From the NCBI GenBank assembly GCA_024743055.1, contig JANSXH010000006.1, forward strand, positions 124,001 through 188,000: 64,000 nucleotides of DNA, given 5' to 3'. The translations under genes and the position numbers were made by a program. The stretch comes from Pseudomonadota bacterium. Its GTDB lineage: Bacteria; Pseudomonadota; Alphaproteobacteria; Sneathiellales; Sneathiellaceae. Numbering within the stretch: the first letter of the stretch is position 1; each line of letters begins with the position of its first letter. Under the pieces are notes generated by a model that did not search any database, was not told the DNA's origin, and saw only the letters and a list, made by a program, of their open reading frames with translations. Below are positions 1 through 8,004 of this stretch, in pieces.

Positions 1-955
1 GAGAATCCACAATAAGGTGATCACTACTCGATCCGAGAATTCTGATCCCGGTCGGTGGTGTCAATCCTTCTGGATCGGTATCCATGTGCCCGACGGCAAG
101 GATAGTTTGAGAAATGCTTCCACTGTTGTGCGGCGGAATGGCTGCTCCAAAGGCAGTTTCTTCTATATTACCCCAAGGCTGCGATGGCTTGATCTTTGAC
201 TCGATCACTTCAGCGACAAGCGTTATGGCATCGGTGTGGAGTCCTTCAAACGGTTGGCGATGAAGCGGCTCGCATCCGAGCAGGATAGCCTCGCCAAGGC
301 GGAGGTTATTGATCCGGCCAGTATCAGAGCCGCCAAGTATCCAGTTGAGGTTACTCGAATTTCCGCCGGATACTATGGAGAGCACTGAGCCAAAAGTAGC
401 ATCAATGGCATTCGCCAGCTCTGATAGCTCCGCCATGTTTGCCTCATCTGGAGCAACACCGCATCTGCAAGCGAGATTAGTGCCGATTCCCTTGAGGGTG
501 ATATTTGGAAAGCTCAAGGTCCGGCGCACAACATTTTCAAGGTCAGCGGGCATAATGCCCTCCCGCAAATCCCCAAGCTCGACCATCAATAATACTCCAT
601 GGGTTCGCCCCAGTGCTTGCGCGGCTTTTGACAGTTCCGAGATAACATCAAGCTCAGTGTTCAGGCTGATATCCGTATCTTTGACCACTTGTACCGACTG
701 GCTGATCATGGGTGAGCGAATGAGTGTTATGGGTGCTGTAATCTTGGCGTGACGCATGGTCTGGATATTCTCAAGTCGTGAGTCTGCCAGTCCACTTACT
801 CCGGCTCTCAACAGTTCTCTGGCGACGCTTGGAAGGCCCAGAACGGCTTTGGTAACCGCGGAAACGGTGATGCCGTTGCGGCCAAGTAATTTGACCAAAA
901 ACCTGGCGTTATGGTGGATTTTGGCAAGATCAATCTCGAGGCGTGGGGTAGTCAA
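1..955 (-). CDS. Alanine/ornithine racemase family PLP enzyme (3' end beyond window)
   Basis: Fold-type III PLP enzyme of the alanine racemase N-terminal (TIM barrel) superfamily, closest by motif to the ornithine/alanine racemase group. I translated it from a TTG start at 955-953 that overlaps the TGA of the DUF1611 gene (TTGA junction), implying translational coupling. The frame stays open for 318 codons to the window edge. Seen: the Schiff-base lysine in AVTKA (Lys36), ELGDLREG, the GTNLACRCGV stretch, SGGNSSNL and LRLGEAILLG, all in family order. About 35-40 C-terminal residues are probably missing. The substrate is not known; the DUF1611 partner points to D-amino-acid or amino-acid epimer metabolism. 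There is no strong ribosome binding site before the TTG, as expected for a coupled start. Confidence 0.85.
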   Translation of the reverse strand, partial: MTTPRLEIDLAKIHHNARFLVKLLGRNGITVSAVTKAVLGLPSVARELLRAGVSGLADSRLENIQTMRHAKITAPITLIRSPMISQSVQVVKDTDISLNTELDVISELSKAAQALGRTHGVLLMVELGDLREGIMPADLENVVRRTLSFPNITLKGIGTNLACRCGVAPDEANMAELSELANAIDATFGSVLSIVSGGNSSNLNWILGGSDTGRINNLRLGEAILLGCEPLHRQPFEGLHTDAITLVAEVIESKIKPSQPWGNIEETAFGAAIPPHNSGSISQTILAVGHMDTDPEGLTPPTGIRILGSSSDHLIVDS

Positions 956-2151
956 TTGACTCTGCCGGCCGGCTTCTTCCTGAGCTGCGGGAAGGAAGAG
1001 AGAACCATCTCTACCAGATGATCAGTCGATCTTGCCAGTGCATCGGTTACCGGAATGCCAAGCTCACTTTCATAAGAGATAATCGCTGAACCAATTTCAG
1101 CATCCGTCATATTCTCATGGTTGATTGTAAGACCAATGACCTTGGTGTTGGAAAAGGTCTCGATCAGGTTAATTTCGCTGGCAGGCGTCGGCATCGGCAT
1201 TTGATCGAAGTCGCAGCGGTTGAGGCGTCCTGGTGCATGCTGGAGAACAACGCCGTCAGGGCAGGTGCCGCGCAGAATGAAGGAGGATGTTGAAAATGCT
1301 GGATGGCTGAGCGCGCCTTGGCCCTCAACAAGTATGATATCCGGGCTTTCAGTTTCGAAGGCCTCAACGATGGTTGCTTCCAATTCTCCGGCGCAAAACT
1401 GAGAAGGGACGGCATCAAGCGCGATGCCGTATCGGGCACCTTGAATTAGTCCGGTCTGTCCCGTACCAACCATCACTGCTTTTACGCCGTATTTGTTCAG
1501 TGCCCGTGCCAGAATGGTCGCTGTTGTCCGCTTGCCGATGGCGCAATCCGTGCCAAGGACAGCAATTCTGGGGCAGGTGACGTCGGCTATATTACCGCTG
1601 AACATACGCAAGTCTTTTTTGTCACTGGGTCTGCGGATGTCCAGGATAGTGACATTGTTGGTAATGCAGGCAGCTGCAAACACCGGGTCGTCGTTAAGGA
1701 ACTCATGCAGGCCATTCACGATGTTCATACCGTGGCTCATGGCTTCGATCACGAGACCGCGTTCATAGGTCGATAGCATTCCGCTTGAAGGTGCCATTCC
1801 AAATATAAAATATCCTGGCACGGTTTTGGCAAATGCCAATGCTTCGGTGAGGTCGCGGCAAATCGGGATATTGTTCGGACCGTCTCCGAGCGCCACACCG
1901 GCGTCGATGCCTGCCTTTTCGCTATCGATGACCGACAGGATTTCATATTTCTCAGAGTAACGGACCAATCCGTTGGCCGTCTTGCCGTCAATAGCGCCGA
2001 AGTTGCCTTCACAATATACGATTGCTGTGTTGGTTGATTTTAAAATATCAGGAGCCGGGAATTTGATGGCCAATCCTGAATCCTTATGAATAGAAGGTAG
2101 TATTGTGCGACCAAATGACTGCGGTTGATTTAGGGGTGTAACGGAGGACAT
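952..2151 (-). CDS. DUF1611 family P-loop protein (DgcN-like)
   Basis: 399-residue protein of the DUF1611 family. The N-terminal half (about 1-190) is Rossmann-like; the C-terminal half is a P-loop domain with Walker A GTDCAIGKRT at residues 200-209 and a VEGQGAL strand further on. Family members include DgcN, described as working with the racemase/epimerase DgcA in D-glutamate catabolism of marine bacteria; that link is family knowledge. Here the partner is an ornithine/alanine-racemase-type protein rather than a dipeptide epimerase, so the substrate may differ. The start is supported by AAGGA seven bases upstream of the ATG. The two genes form one transcription unit. Confidence 0.85.
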   Translation of the reverse strand: MSSVTPLNQPQSFGRTILPSIHKDSGLAIKFPAPDILKSTNTAIVYCEGNFGAIDGKTANGLVRYSEKYEILSVIDSEKAGIDAGVALGDGPNNIPICRDLTEALAFAKTVPGYFIFGMAPSSGMLSTYERGLVIEAMSHGMNIVNGLHEFLNDDPVFAAACITNNVTILDIRRPSDKKDLRMFSGNIADVTCPRIAVLGTDCAIGKRTTATILARALNKYGVKAVMVGTGQTGLIQGARYGIALDAVPSQFCAGELEATIVEAFETESPDIILVEGQGALSHPAFSTSSFILRGTCPDGVVLQHAPGRLNRCDFDQMPMPTPASEINLIETFSNTKVIGLTINHENMTDAEIGSAIISYESELGIPVTDALARSTDHLVEMVLSSFPQLRKKPAGRVN

Positions 2152-2323
2152 ATTCGTTCCTTAATGGTCGCTTCGCACCAGCAACGGGATCGCGCTGACA
2201 AAGCAACTACGGTTTTAGGACGTGTTGGCGACGGCAAATACAATAGGCTGCGCTTGTGGTTGCAAGCACCGCGAGCTTGTTCGCTAGGGATTACAGGCAG
2301 AGAGCATTAACTGATCCCCTGAA

Positions 2324-2345
2324 GAGACGCGGTGCTCCGCGTCTC
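2324..2345 (-). terminator. Perfect 9-bp hairpin downstream of the 116-aa gene
   Basis: Arms GAGACGCGG and CCGCGTCTC around a four-base loop lie 62 bases past the stop of the small membrane protein and upstream of the DUF1611 gene. On the minus strand only two T residues follow the stem, so this is a weak or factor-assisted terminator at best. It could also be a structured leader of the DUF1611 transcript. Confidence 0.4.
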
Positions 2346-2407
2346 AGATGTTGGTTGATAGGTCTATCCGTGCATGGATTGAGAGGCCCACAGGATCGAT
2401 AGTATTT

Positions 2408-2758
2408 TTAGATTTTTTCTGCCAAGGCGTTCTGACAGGCTTCCGCAAGTGCGCGATCTGGCCGTTCTGCACCTAAAGGGGTCGCCCAACCCGCTTCCTC
2501 AACGATCCCACGCCGTTGATAGCTATTGGCTTTGGTGAACTTCGCCAGAACTTCCATTGAATTGGGATCACTTTTGGAGTTCTGCAGACAATACGGCATA
2601 AGGGCCGTAGCGACAGCTTCCGCGGAATTTTCGTTCGACATTTGTTTGGCCGAACTTTCTGTCACCCAGCCACCCCAGTTAAATCCTACGATAGCCAGAG
2701 CGATAGCGCCCGCTCCCGCGCCCATAAGCGCAGGTTTCGTCCATTCGGGGATTTGCAT
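2408..2758 (-). CDS. Small membrane-anchored protein of unknown function
   Basis: 116 residues. One hydrophobic helix near residues 11-30, rich in Ala and Gly, is followed by a soluble tail with two cysteines (in PYCLQ and EACQN) that could form a disulfide outside the membrane. No catalytic motif is recognised. It is monocistronic, with a hairpin downstream. It lies just outside the tRNA-Ser island, so it is probably native. The start is ATG with only a weak GGA upstream. I do not recognise a named family. Confidence 0.65.
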   Translation of the reverse strand: MQIPEWTKPALMGAGAGAIALAIVGFNWGGWVTESSAKQMSNENSAEAVATALMPYCLQNSKSDPNSMEVLAKFTKANSYQRRGIVEEAGWATPLGAERPDRALAEACQNALAEKI

Positions 2759-3032
2759 AATTAAGTCCGATCTGTATCAGGACAAGCACGCATGATCGCG
2801 TGCAAGATGCGCCCTTATAGCATACTTTCACATATTCATTGCATGGTTTATCGACCGCACTCATACATCAGATCCCGCTTGTCGAAGTGTTTACTTTTAG
2901 TTCGTGCTTGTTCTGAAAAGTTATTGTGGGGCAGGAGCCTGCGCCGCTCTGGTTTGATAAATACCCAGATTTAACGTCCACATCAGTTTTAAGGCGTATA
3001 AAAAAGCTCGAAAGAAATTAAAATATACAGAC

Positions 3033-3053
3033 AAAATGGCGGAGGGTCGGGGA
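3033..3053 (-). repeat. Left att-like direct repeat (copy of tRNA-Ser 3' end)
   Basis: Positions 3037-3053 match 8174-8190 exactly over 17 bp, covering the CCA end, discriminator, 3' acceptor strand and part of the T stem of tRNA-Ser. Three further upstream bases (AAA) also match around one mismatch. Left of the repeat, read on the minus strand, the sequence is T-rich (CATTTTGTC), as expected for the original downstream flank of a tRNA gene. Confidence 0.6.
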
Positions 3054-3157
3054 GAAGCCGCCGCATTTTACCGCCGCAATGATATCAATGGGTTACAGCT
3101 CGTGAGCCTCCTTGCTCAGGGAAATTCTGTACCAGTTAGTTGTACCAGTCCAGTATG

Positions 3158-3182
3158 TTTGCAATTGATTGCAAATTTTTTT
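3158..3182 (+). terminator. AT-rich dyad followed by a T run
   Basis: TTTGCAAT and ATTGCAAA form a perfect 8-bp dyad separated by two bases and followed by seven T's on the plus strand, the form of an intrinsic terminator, though the stem is AT-rich and the effective loop would need to open. No recognised gene precedes it on the plus strand, so it may end a small RNA or relic transcript arising near the left att repeat. Confidence 0.35.
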
Positions 3183-3428
3183 GAGTATTTCTTCATTCTT
3201 TGCGATCCCCAATAACCCCGCAAATCATCAGAGCTATGATCTTGACATGGCAGATGTCACAAGCTCAAATTTTGTTACGCCCTCTATTTAAATCAATAAC
3301 TATGACTAATTCTCTAGTTCGACGAAATTTGGTCAGTATCCATATAGTACCCATGAAACGAAGCTATATTTGTTGATTGGGCTGTCGGTCTTTAGCCATG
3401 GCGGCACGAATTCAAAAGAAGCAGAAAC

Positions 3429-3452
3429 GTCTGCAATGTGCCAGAAGCGGAC
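3429..3452. repeat. Palindromic repeat, copy A
   Basis: Arms GTCTGC (3429-3434) and GCGGAC (3447-3452) with a 12-base centre ending in CCAGAA. It is a degenerate relative of copies B and C and lies 12 bases past the stop codon of the wHTH-hydrolase gene. From memory, the fuller form (ATGTCTGC...GGGTCAG...GCGGACAT) recurs in many alphaproteobacterial genomes and gives spurious ORFs beginning MSALGQ. Confidence 0.5.
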
Positions 3453-3463
3453 ACAGGGTCTAT

Positions 3464-4669
3464 TCAAGCCAAGTCTGTAAAAGAAAATTCCCGGAGTTCG
3501 TTAAAAAATATATCCCAAGAAGGCTCGTGCTTAAGTAGCGCGTGGTTCGGACTGTCTAGCATCACGAGTTGAGCGTCCTTTATGTTTGCAGCTAATTCCT
3601 GACCTTGTTCGAATGGCTGGACGGAATCGTTCCGGGCGTGAATGACTAGAGTTGAGCTAGTAATACTATCGAGTAAATCACTGACGTCGAAGTTGTCGAC
3701 AGCTTCTCTAAGCAACGCCGCATTGCCTGCCGTTGTTGTCAGACGCTGAGTTTCTACTAGGGAATCAATCTGCTCTTTCGTTCCTTCAGGAATAAACATT
3801 GACGATAAACCCTTAATAAAAGCACTGCCCTGTTTTCCCCATCCATGTCGAATTAAGGTCAGCAATGCATGGCCTAATTCTCTTTCTTCCGTCGTTCCAC
3901 GAATAAGACGCCCTTGAACATATCCTCCATGTAAAATCAGATGGCTAACCATTTCCGGATGGCGAGCTGCGAAAGCAATAGCGGTGGGAGCACCTTGAGA
4001 GGTACCATATAATATAAAACGTTCAAGACCTGCGGCTTCAATGACCGCTTCAAGGTCTTCTAGGCATCTTTCCAGGGAAAAATCCTCAACTGACCATTCC
4101 GATAAGCCAGTTCCTCTTTGATCATATCGGGTTACCGTAAAAATCCCTCCTAACTCATCCAATATTGGTCTCCATAAAGGGCTTTGCCAATCGTGCTCTA
4201 AATGAGTGAGCCAATGACCGGTCCGAACGAATGGTTGCCCTTTACCCGTTGTTGCATATCCTATCCGGGTTCCGTCGAAAGAAGTGCAATAACGTACCTT
4301 CTGGGCATTTGCACCATTCGACCTAACAGCTTCTTTCTCACTTAATTCTGAACTTTTCTTAACTTCTGCAATAAACCGAAACCCTTTCCGCGGAATTGTT
4401 TTAATAATCTCCTGCCTCGATCCACTATCTCCGACAGCGGCTCTTGCCGCGCTAATGCGTGCGCTGATGGCTGAATCAGAAACAATTCTACCACGCCAAA
4501 CAGATTCTATAAGATCATCTTGAGTTACAAGCGTATCCGCATTTTCAGCCAGATAGGCCAATAGATCAAAAACCTGAGGTTCGATGTTTATGGGAACACC
4601 GTCACAGAGAAGTTGCTGGTTTCTGATATTTAATTCGAACGAGCCAAATTTATATTTCATATTATACAT
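3464..4669 (-). CDS. Winged-helix DNA-binding / alpha-beta hydrolase fusion protein
   Basis: 401 residues in two parts. Residues about 5-103 form an OmpR/CadC-type winged helix (FDLLAYLAEN, LIESVWRG, IPRKGFRFI). Residues about 127-400 form an alpha/beta hydrolase with nucleophile Ser224 in GTSQG, acid Asp348 in ARNDS and His376 in SPNHA, so the triad looks complete. No membrane segment or receiver domain separates them, suggesting a cytoplasmic one-component regulator whose hydrolase binds or cleaves a small ligand. The gene is divergent from the 88-aa protein, with a perfect dyad between them. A second in-frame ATG at residue 4 is possible; neither start has a strong ribosome binding site. 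Ligand and targets are unknown. AT-richer than the core genes and inside the tRNA-Ser island. Confidence 0.85.
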   Translation of the reverse strand: MYNMKYKFGSFELNIRNQQLLCDGVPINIEPQVFDLLAYLAENADTLVTQDDLIESVWRGRIVSDSAISARISAARAAVGDSGSRQEIIKTIPRKGFRFIAEVKKSSELSEKEAVRSNGANAQKVRYCTSFDGTRIGYATTGKGQPFVRTGHWLTHLEHDWQSPLWRPILDELGGIFTVTRYDQRGTGLSEWSVEDFSLERCLEDLEAVIEAAGLERFILYGTSQGAPTAIAFAARHPEMVSHLILHGGYVQGRLIRGTTEERELGHALLTLIRHGWGKQGSAFIKGLSSMFIPEGTKEQIDSLVETQRLTTTAGNAALLREAVDNFDVSDLLDSITSSTLVIHARNDSVQPFEQGQELAANIKDAQLVMLDSPNHALLKHEPSWDIFFNELREFSFTDLA

Positions 4670-4685
4670 TAGTCATCAAAGGCGA

Positions 4686-4709
4686 CCGGTATTCAATTAA
4701 AAATACCGG
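4686..4709. promoter_or_regulatory. Perfect 8-bp dyad in the divergent intergenic region
   Basis: CCGGTATT (4686-4693) and AATACCGG (4702-4709) are separated by eight AT-rich bases. The dyad sits 17 bases upstream of the wHTH-hydrolase start and 112 bases upstream of the 88-aa start. A 24-base two-fold symmetric site is a plausible operator for the winged helix encoded next to it (autoregulation), but it could equally be a leader hairpin. Confidence 0.5.
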
Positions 4710-4821
4710 CAAATGTAAGAAATCAGGAAAAGACAAGAGTTTCCAAAGAATTCCGCAAAGTATTGGATGTTCATTCGGTCCATATTCGTTTCACCATTTC
4801 AAACTGGATGGAGAAACTGAT

Positions 4822-5088
4822 ATGAATTATGAACCTCTGAATGATATTCTGCGCCACAAAGACGGCTCAATTGACTATTCGCATTATACAAATATTGGTC
4901 GCATTGAACGCAGCCGTCAGACCTATAAAAATATGGGTGCCTTTTCAAGATATCTGCGGTCTGTTTTTACTTTCCCAGGTAAGAAAAAGTCCAGAATGAA
5001 AATCACTTCACAGAATGTCATGGATAATACCAATCAAAAAATTAGTGTTCGATCTCATTCTAACCAGAAAGCCCGAAAGGCAGCATGA
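4822..5088 (+). CDS. Small basic protein of unknown function
   Basis: 88 residues, very rich in Lys, Arg, Asn and Ser in the second half; the N-terminal part reads RHKDGSIDYSHY, a pattern I associate with small conserved alphaproteobacterial proteins, without a known function. No signal peptide; a short hydrophobic patch near AFSRYLRSVFTF might be an amphipathic helix. A good GGAG lies eight bases before the ATG. Divergent from the wHTH-hydrolase gene across a 152-bp region with an operator-like dyad, so it may be that regulator's target. The stop codon runs straight into palindromic repeat copy B. Confidence 0.6.
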   Translation: MNYEPLNDILRHKDGSIDYSHYTNIGRIERSRQTYKNMGAFSRYLRSVFTFPGKKKSRMKITSQNVMDNTNQKISVRSHSNQKARKAA

Positions 5089-5117
5089 TGTCCGTTTTGG
5101 GTCAGGTGCAGACATTT
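5088..5117. repeat. Palindromic repeat, copy B
   Basis: Arms ATGTC (5088-5092) and GACAT (5111-5115), extended by a G-C pair past one mismatch, around a TTTTGGGTCAGG core. The run from 5096 to 5117 is identical over 22 bp to 8014-8035 (copy C). It overlaps the last base of the TGA of the 88-aa gene and lies between that gene and the convergent TPR gene, where it may act as a transcript-end hairpin. Confidence 0.6.
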
Positions 5118-5241
5118 ATACATCTAACATTTTCTTGTTCGGACGGTAGGTCCGGGTCGCCAAAATTCATGTAATTGCCGCCTGACACTGCTTTTCGCAC
5201 CACAAACAGATGTAATAAAGCAGCTTCACAGTCAGGCAGCC

Positions 5242-6888
5242 TTAAGCTGCGGCTTTTGCACGGTTTCGACAGTAGCAGGACGCATGTATGGGGACCGTTG
5301 CGCGGGCGAGTGCTTGGTCAAGCATCAGTTTGATATGATTGATTTCGGTCGATTCCCCGCGGCGTTCAAGGCATTCATGAAGCCCGTGTAAACTCCAGAC
5401 ATTGCGCGGATGCTGACAAGCCCGTGCCAGCGTATTATCAAGGCCCAGATCGGCGCGATATATGGCTTCCGCTTCTTCAAATTGACCGACCTCCATGAGG
5501 AGAGCTCCGAGCGCATGCCGCGTCGGTTGCATCCATCCCCAGGGTTCATCGTAGAGTAACGCATCATCCAGTTCGACTGACCGGCGTAAATGATCGAGGC
5601 CTTCCTCGGTTTGACCTGACTTGAATGCCAACTCACCGTCCATCATTGCTTCGCCGATTTTCAGTACATCTTCGCTGGTGTTGTTGAAAACCATGCGTCC
5701 TTCCTGCACGTTTTCACTGGCCTTGATGGCGAGTTCCCTTTCCTGTTTTGCGTCTTCTATCTGTCCTAAATTGGCGAATGCAATTGCTCGTGCCTGCCGC
5801 ATGGCGGCAGTTGTATAACTATAAAGTTCCTGGTCCTCGGGAAAAGGTTCTTCCAGTATCTCGCGCCACTGTCCGAAGCGAACCATTACGTGAATTTTCT
5901 TGCCGTAAAAGGATTCAAACAGTTCGGGCATAAAACGCACGACCGGCTCGGGAAGCATATTTATGAGGTGCTCAGATGCTGCAAGCGCTTTGTCTGGCTG
6001 GCCAAGAAACATCGCACCATATGCTTCGAAATGAACGTTGTGGATACGGTAGAGCGTATAGAAATTCTCCCCACCGGCGATGGCTTCATATTTCTGATCC
6101 ACTTGAGCTGCCCGATGGTTCCGCCAAATCACATTCTGATATTCGCCGCATAGGACATCGATATGGGTGGCCATATGGACCAAATGGCCGCTATCTGGAA
6201 CGAGATCGACCAGCCGGTCGCCATGCCGAAGCGCTTTTTCCGGCGTCGGCGACATCTCCATCAGATGGATGTACATATGTAACAGGCCAGGGTGATCCCA
6301 GGCGCCTGGCAACTCATTGAAGGCGCGTTCCAGCACCGCTTGAGCCTCAACAGTGGACGCCCCGTCGCTTGGCTCGCCTGTTTCCAGATTCCACAAGAGC
6401 CACGGAGTTCGGTTCATAAGTGCTTCGGCGAAAATAGAATTTACCTCGAGGTCATCACCATGCTCAGCATAGACTTTTCTCATGGCATCAGAGAAGGCAT
6501 CATTCCATGGAGAATAGTCCTCTATTTCCAGATCTTCCGGGAACCGATCGGCCAACGCGTCGATCAAGGCAACTTCCACCGCGGATAGATCGCCGCGTAA
6601 ATCTTGGGCGTGCTCAATAGCAACATGTGCACGTTTGAGAGTGCTGACACGTTCATTTGGCTCAAAAAATTCCCACGGCTTGTTATAATTTGGCCCAATT
6701 GCGTAAGCGACGCCCCAATGCGCCATGCCACATTTTGGGTCGGCAGAAATTGCTTTTTCAAAGCATTCCGCAGCGGCTTCATGATTGTAGCCGAATAACC
6801 AGACCAAACCCTTGCTGAATTCGTCAATCGCTTCTGAAGAAGTCGTAGTAATCGCACGAGTATATGAGCCAAGGTCAAATTTGGTCAT
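5242..6888 (-). CDS. Tetratricopeptide-repeat protein
   Basis: 548 residues made mostly of helical repeat units. The first clear TPR is near residues 25-55 (LFGYNHEAAAECFEKAI, then DPKCGMAHWG). Later units include AFANLGQIEDAKQE and LMEVGQFEEAEAIYRADL. A conserved histidine-rich middle segment (LLHMYIHLMEM, then HLVHMATHIDVL) is typical of this large uncharacterised TPR family and could bind metal. No signal peptide or membrane helix, so cytoplasmic. The C-terminus ends in a Cys/Arg-rich SCYCRNR tail. GGGAG lies eight bases before the ATG. Function unknown; probably a scaffold. Located in the tRNA-Ser island, with higher GC than the wHTH gene. Confidence 0.8.
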   Translation of the reverse strand: MTKFDLGSYTRAITTTSSEAIDEFSKGLVWLFGYNHEAAAECFEKAISADPKCGMAHWGVAYAIGPNYNKPWEFFEPNERVSTLKRAHVAIEHAQDLRGDLSAVEVALIDALADRFPEDLEIEDYSPWNDAFSDAMRKVYAEHGDDLEVNSIFAEALMNRTPWLLWNLETGEPSDGASTVEAQAVLERAFNELPGAWDHPGLLHMYIHLMEMSPTPEKALRHGDRLVDLVPDSGHLVHMATHIDVLCGEYQNVIWRNHRAAQVDQKYEAIAGGENFYTLYRIHNVHFEAYGAMFLGQPDKALAASEHLINMLPEPVVRFMPELFESFYGKKIHVMVRFGQWREILEEPFPEDQELYSYTTAAMRQARAIAFANLGQIEDAKQERELAIKASENVQEGRMVFNNTSEDVLKIGEAMMDGELAFKSGQTEEGLDHLRRSVELDDALLYDEPWGWMQPTRHALGALLMEVGQFEEAEAIYRADLGLDNTLARACQHPRNVWSLHGLHECLERRGESTEINHIKLMLDQALARATVPIHASCYCRNRAKAAA

Positions 6889-6950
6889 TGAAATTTCTCC
6901 CTATTTCGCAGCGTTTTCGCTGAGTTAGTAAAAATATGGAAATACCAACA

Positions 6951-7216
6951 CTAGCCAGATAACTCCCAATTTTTTCTAATATACGCGAATACAGCTCCTG
7001 GCGGAAGGCCACCTTCGCTGCAAATGGTCGCCATTGCTTTGATAGTCTGAGGCACAACATCAGGATAAATTCCAACGGCCATGTTGAGCAATGCATCGTT
7101 GAAGCATGTAGGGAAGGCAATTGTTAAGTCTGGTTTGTGCCAGAAATAGGTATTGAGGAAGATGTCTAATGTCTTCTCCGAGCCCTTATCGATTACATTG
7201 ATAAAGACTTTCTGTT
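6951..7216 (-). pseudogene. Open frame without a start codon: likely gene remnant
   Basis: Between the TPR gene and the TrmH gene the minus strand has a frame open from a TAA near 7217 to a TAG at 6951-6953, with no ATG, GTG or TTG at its head. The translation looks protein-like (TYFWHKPDLTIAFPT, GIYPDVVPQTIKAMATIC, GGLPPGAVFAYIRKNWELSG) but I recognise no family. It may be the truncated C-terminal end of a gene lost during island decay. The rest of the 375-bp gap (6889-7263) holds the promoter regions of its two neighbours and nothing else I can support. Confidence 0.35.
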
Positions 7217-7263
7217 AAGCATGCGCTTCTTGATTTGGACTTCGCTTCTGGTATTACTGAGCC

Positions 7264-7911
7264 ATGGAAACCAATAAAAAAAAATCGAAACGGGCCGTTA
7301 GGGAACGTGCAGATGAAATCAAACCATTCCGATGCAAGAATTTGATTGCCGTCATTGAAGACCCAACCGATATCAAGAATATTGGAACGGTGATCCGAAA
7401 TGCGAACGCACTTGGAGTTGAAAAGGTCTATGTTGTTGATCCGCGTGGTGCACTTCCTGATGACTGGCAAGAGATGCGTGAGAGAAAGTCGATTTCGAGG
7501 TCTTCAGTTTCTGCGGTCAAATGGACATTCGTTAAGCGCTTCGACAGTACAAATGACTGCCTGGAACATCTTGAAAAGAAAGATTTCATATCTGTTGTGA
7601 CCTCACCACATGTGAAGGGGAAGACCAATGTCTTCTTGCATGAGGGCAACTACAAACAACACACAAAACTTGCCGTGTGGTTTGGGAATGAGAAACGTGG
7701 GATTAGTGAGCTTGCTGTCAAGCGTTGCGAGATGTGCATCGCAATACCAATGTTTGGCATGATCGAAAGCCTAAATCTAGGTACTAGCTCGGGCATAATA
7801 CTCTACGAAATCACAAAGCAGCGTCGAGAGTACCAGAGCCAATTTCGTCGTGGTAGACGTAAAGGAAAACGTGCTGAACCATTGGCAACGGAAATGACCC
7901 GCCAAGAGTGA
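7264..7911 (+). CDS. TrmH/SpoU-family RNA 2'-O-methyltransferase
   Basis: 215 residues with the three SPOUT motifs: motif 1 NIGTVIRNA (residues 39-47, catalytic-type Arg45), motif 2 FGNEKRGIS (140-148) and motif 3 SLNLGTSSGIILYEI (169-183), which builds the trefoil-knot SAM site. Basic extensions at both ends (KKKSKR; RRGRRKGKR) would bind RNA. Members methylate the 2'-OH of tRNA or rRNA nucleotides; the TrmH subgroup modifies tRNA G18, but the exact target here cannot be read from sequence. Inside the island, 260 bases from tRNA-Ser. The ribosome binding site is weak and GC is lower than in core genes, consistent with transfer. Confidence 0.85.
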   Translation: METNKKKSKRAVRERADEIKPFRCKNLIAVIEDPTDIKNIGTVIRNANALGVEKVYVVDPRGALPDDWQEMRERKSISRSSVSAVKWTFVKRFDSTNDCLEHLEKKDFISVVTSPHVKGKTNVFLHEGNYKQHTKLAVWFGNEKRGISELAVKRCEMCIAIPMFGMIESLNLGTSSGIILYEITKQRREYQSQFRRGRRKGKRAEPLATEMTRQE

Positions 7912-8004
7912 CTGACCTGAATTTGATACATGAGAACACGGATAGTTTCTTTGCTGGTGAACGACAGCAATGTCCACGTTGCCGAACTTTGAGCCACTCA
8001 AACG

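Larger units (their letters stand above)
2759..3463. other. Gene-poor 705-bp stretch holding the left island boundary
   Basis: No convincing gene. It holds: a GCACGC/GCGTGC hairpin at 2786-2803 near the start of the membrane-protein gene; the tRNA-Ser 3'-end copy at 3033-3053; two direct copies of TGTACCAG 13 bases apart (3128-3135 and 3141-3148); a perfect TTTGCAAT/ATTGCAAA dyad followed by seven T's at 3158-3182; and a palindromic repeat at 3429-3452. A 56-codon ORF from ATG 3036 starts within the tRNA copy and is probably chance. From about 3060 the sequence is clearly more AT-rich than the core genes. Confidence 0.6.

Noticed and set aside
309-959. Plus-strand ORFs of 147 and 67 aa at the left edge
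   Set aside because: They are antisense to the racemase frame, which has clear PLP-enzyme motifs.
3036-3206. 56-codon ORF starting in the left tRNA copy
   Set aside because: No ribosome binding site, begins inside the att-like repeat and shows no recognisable family.
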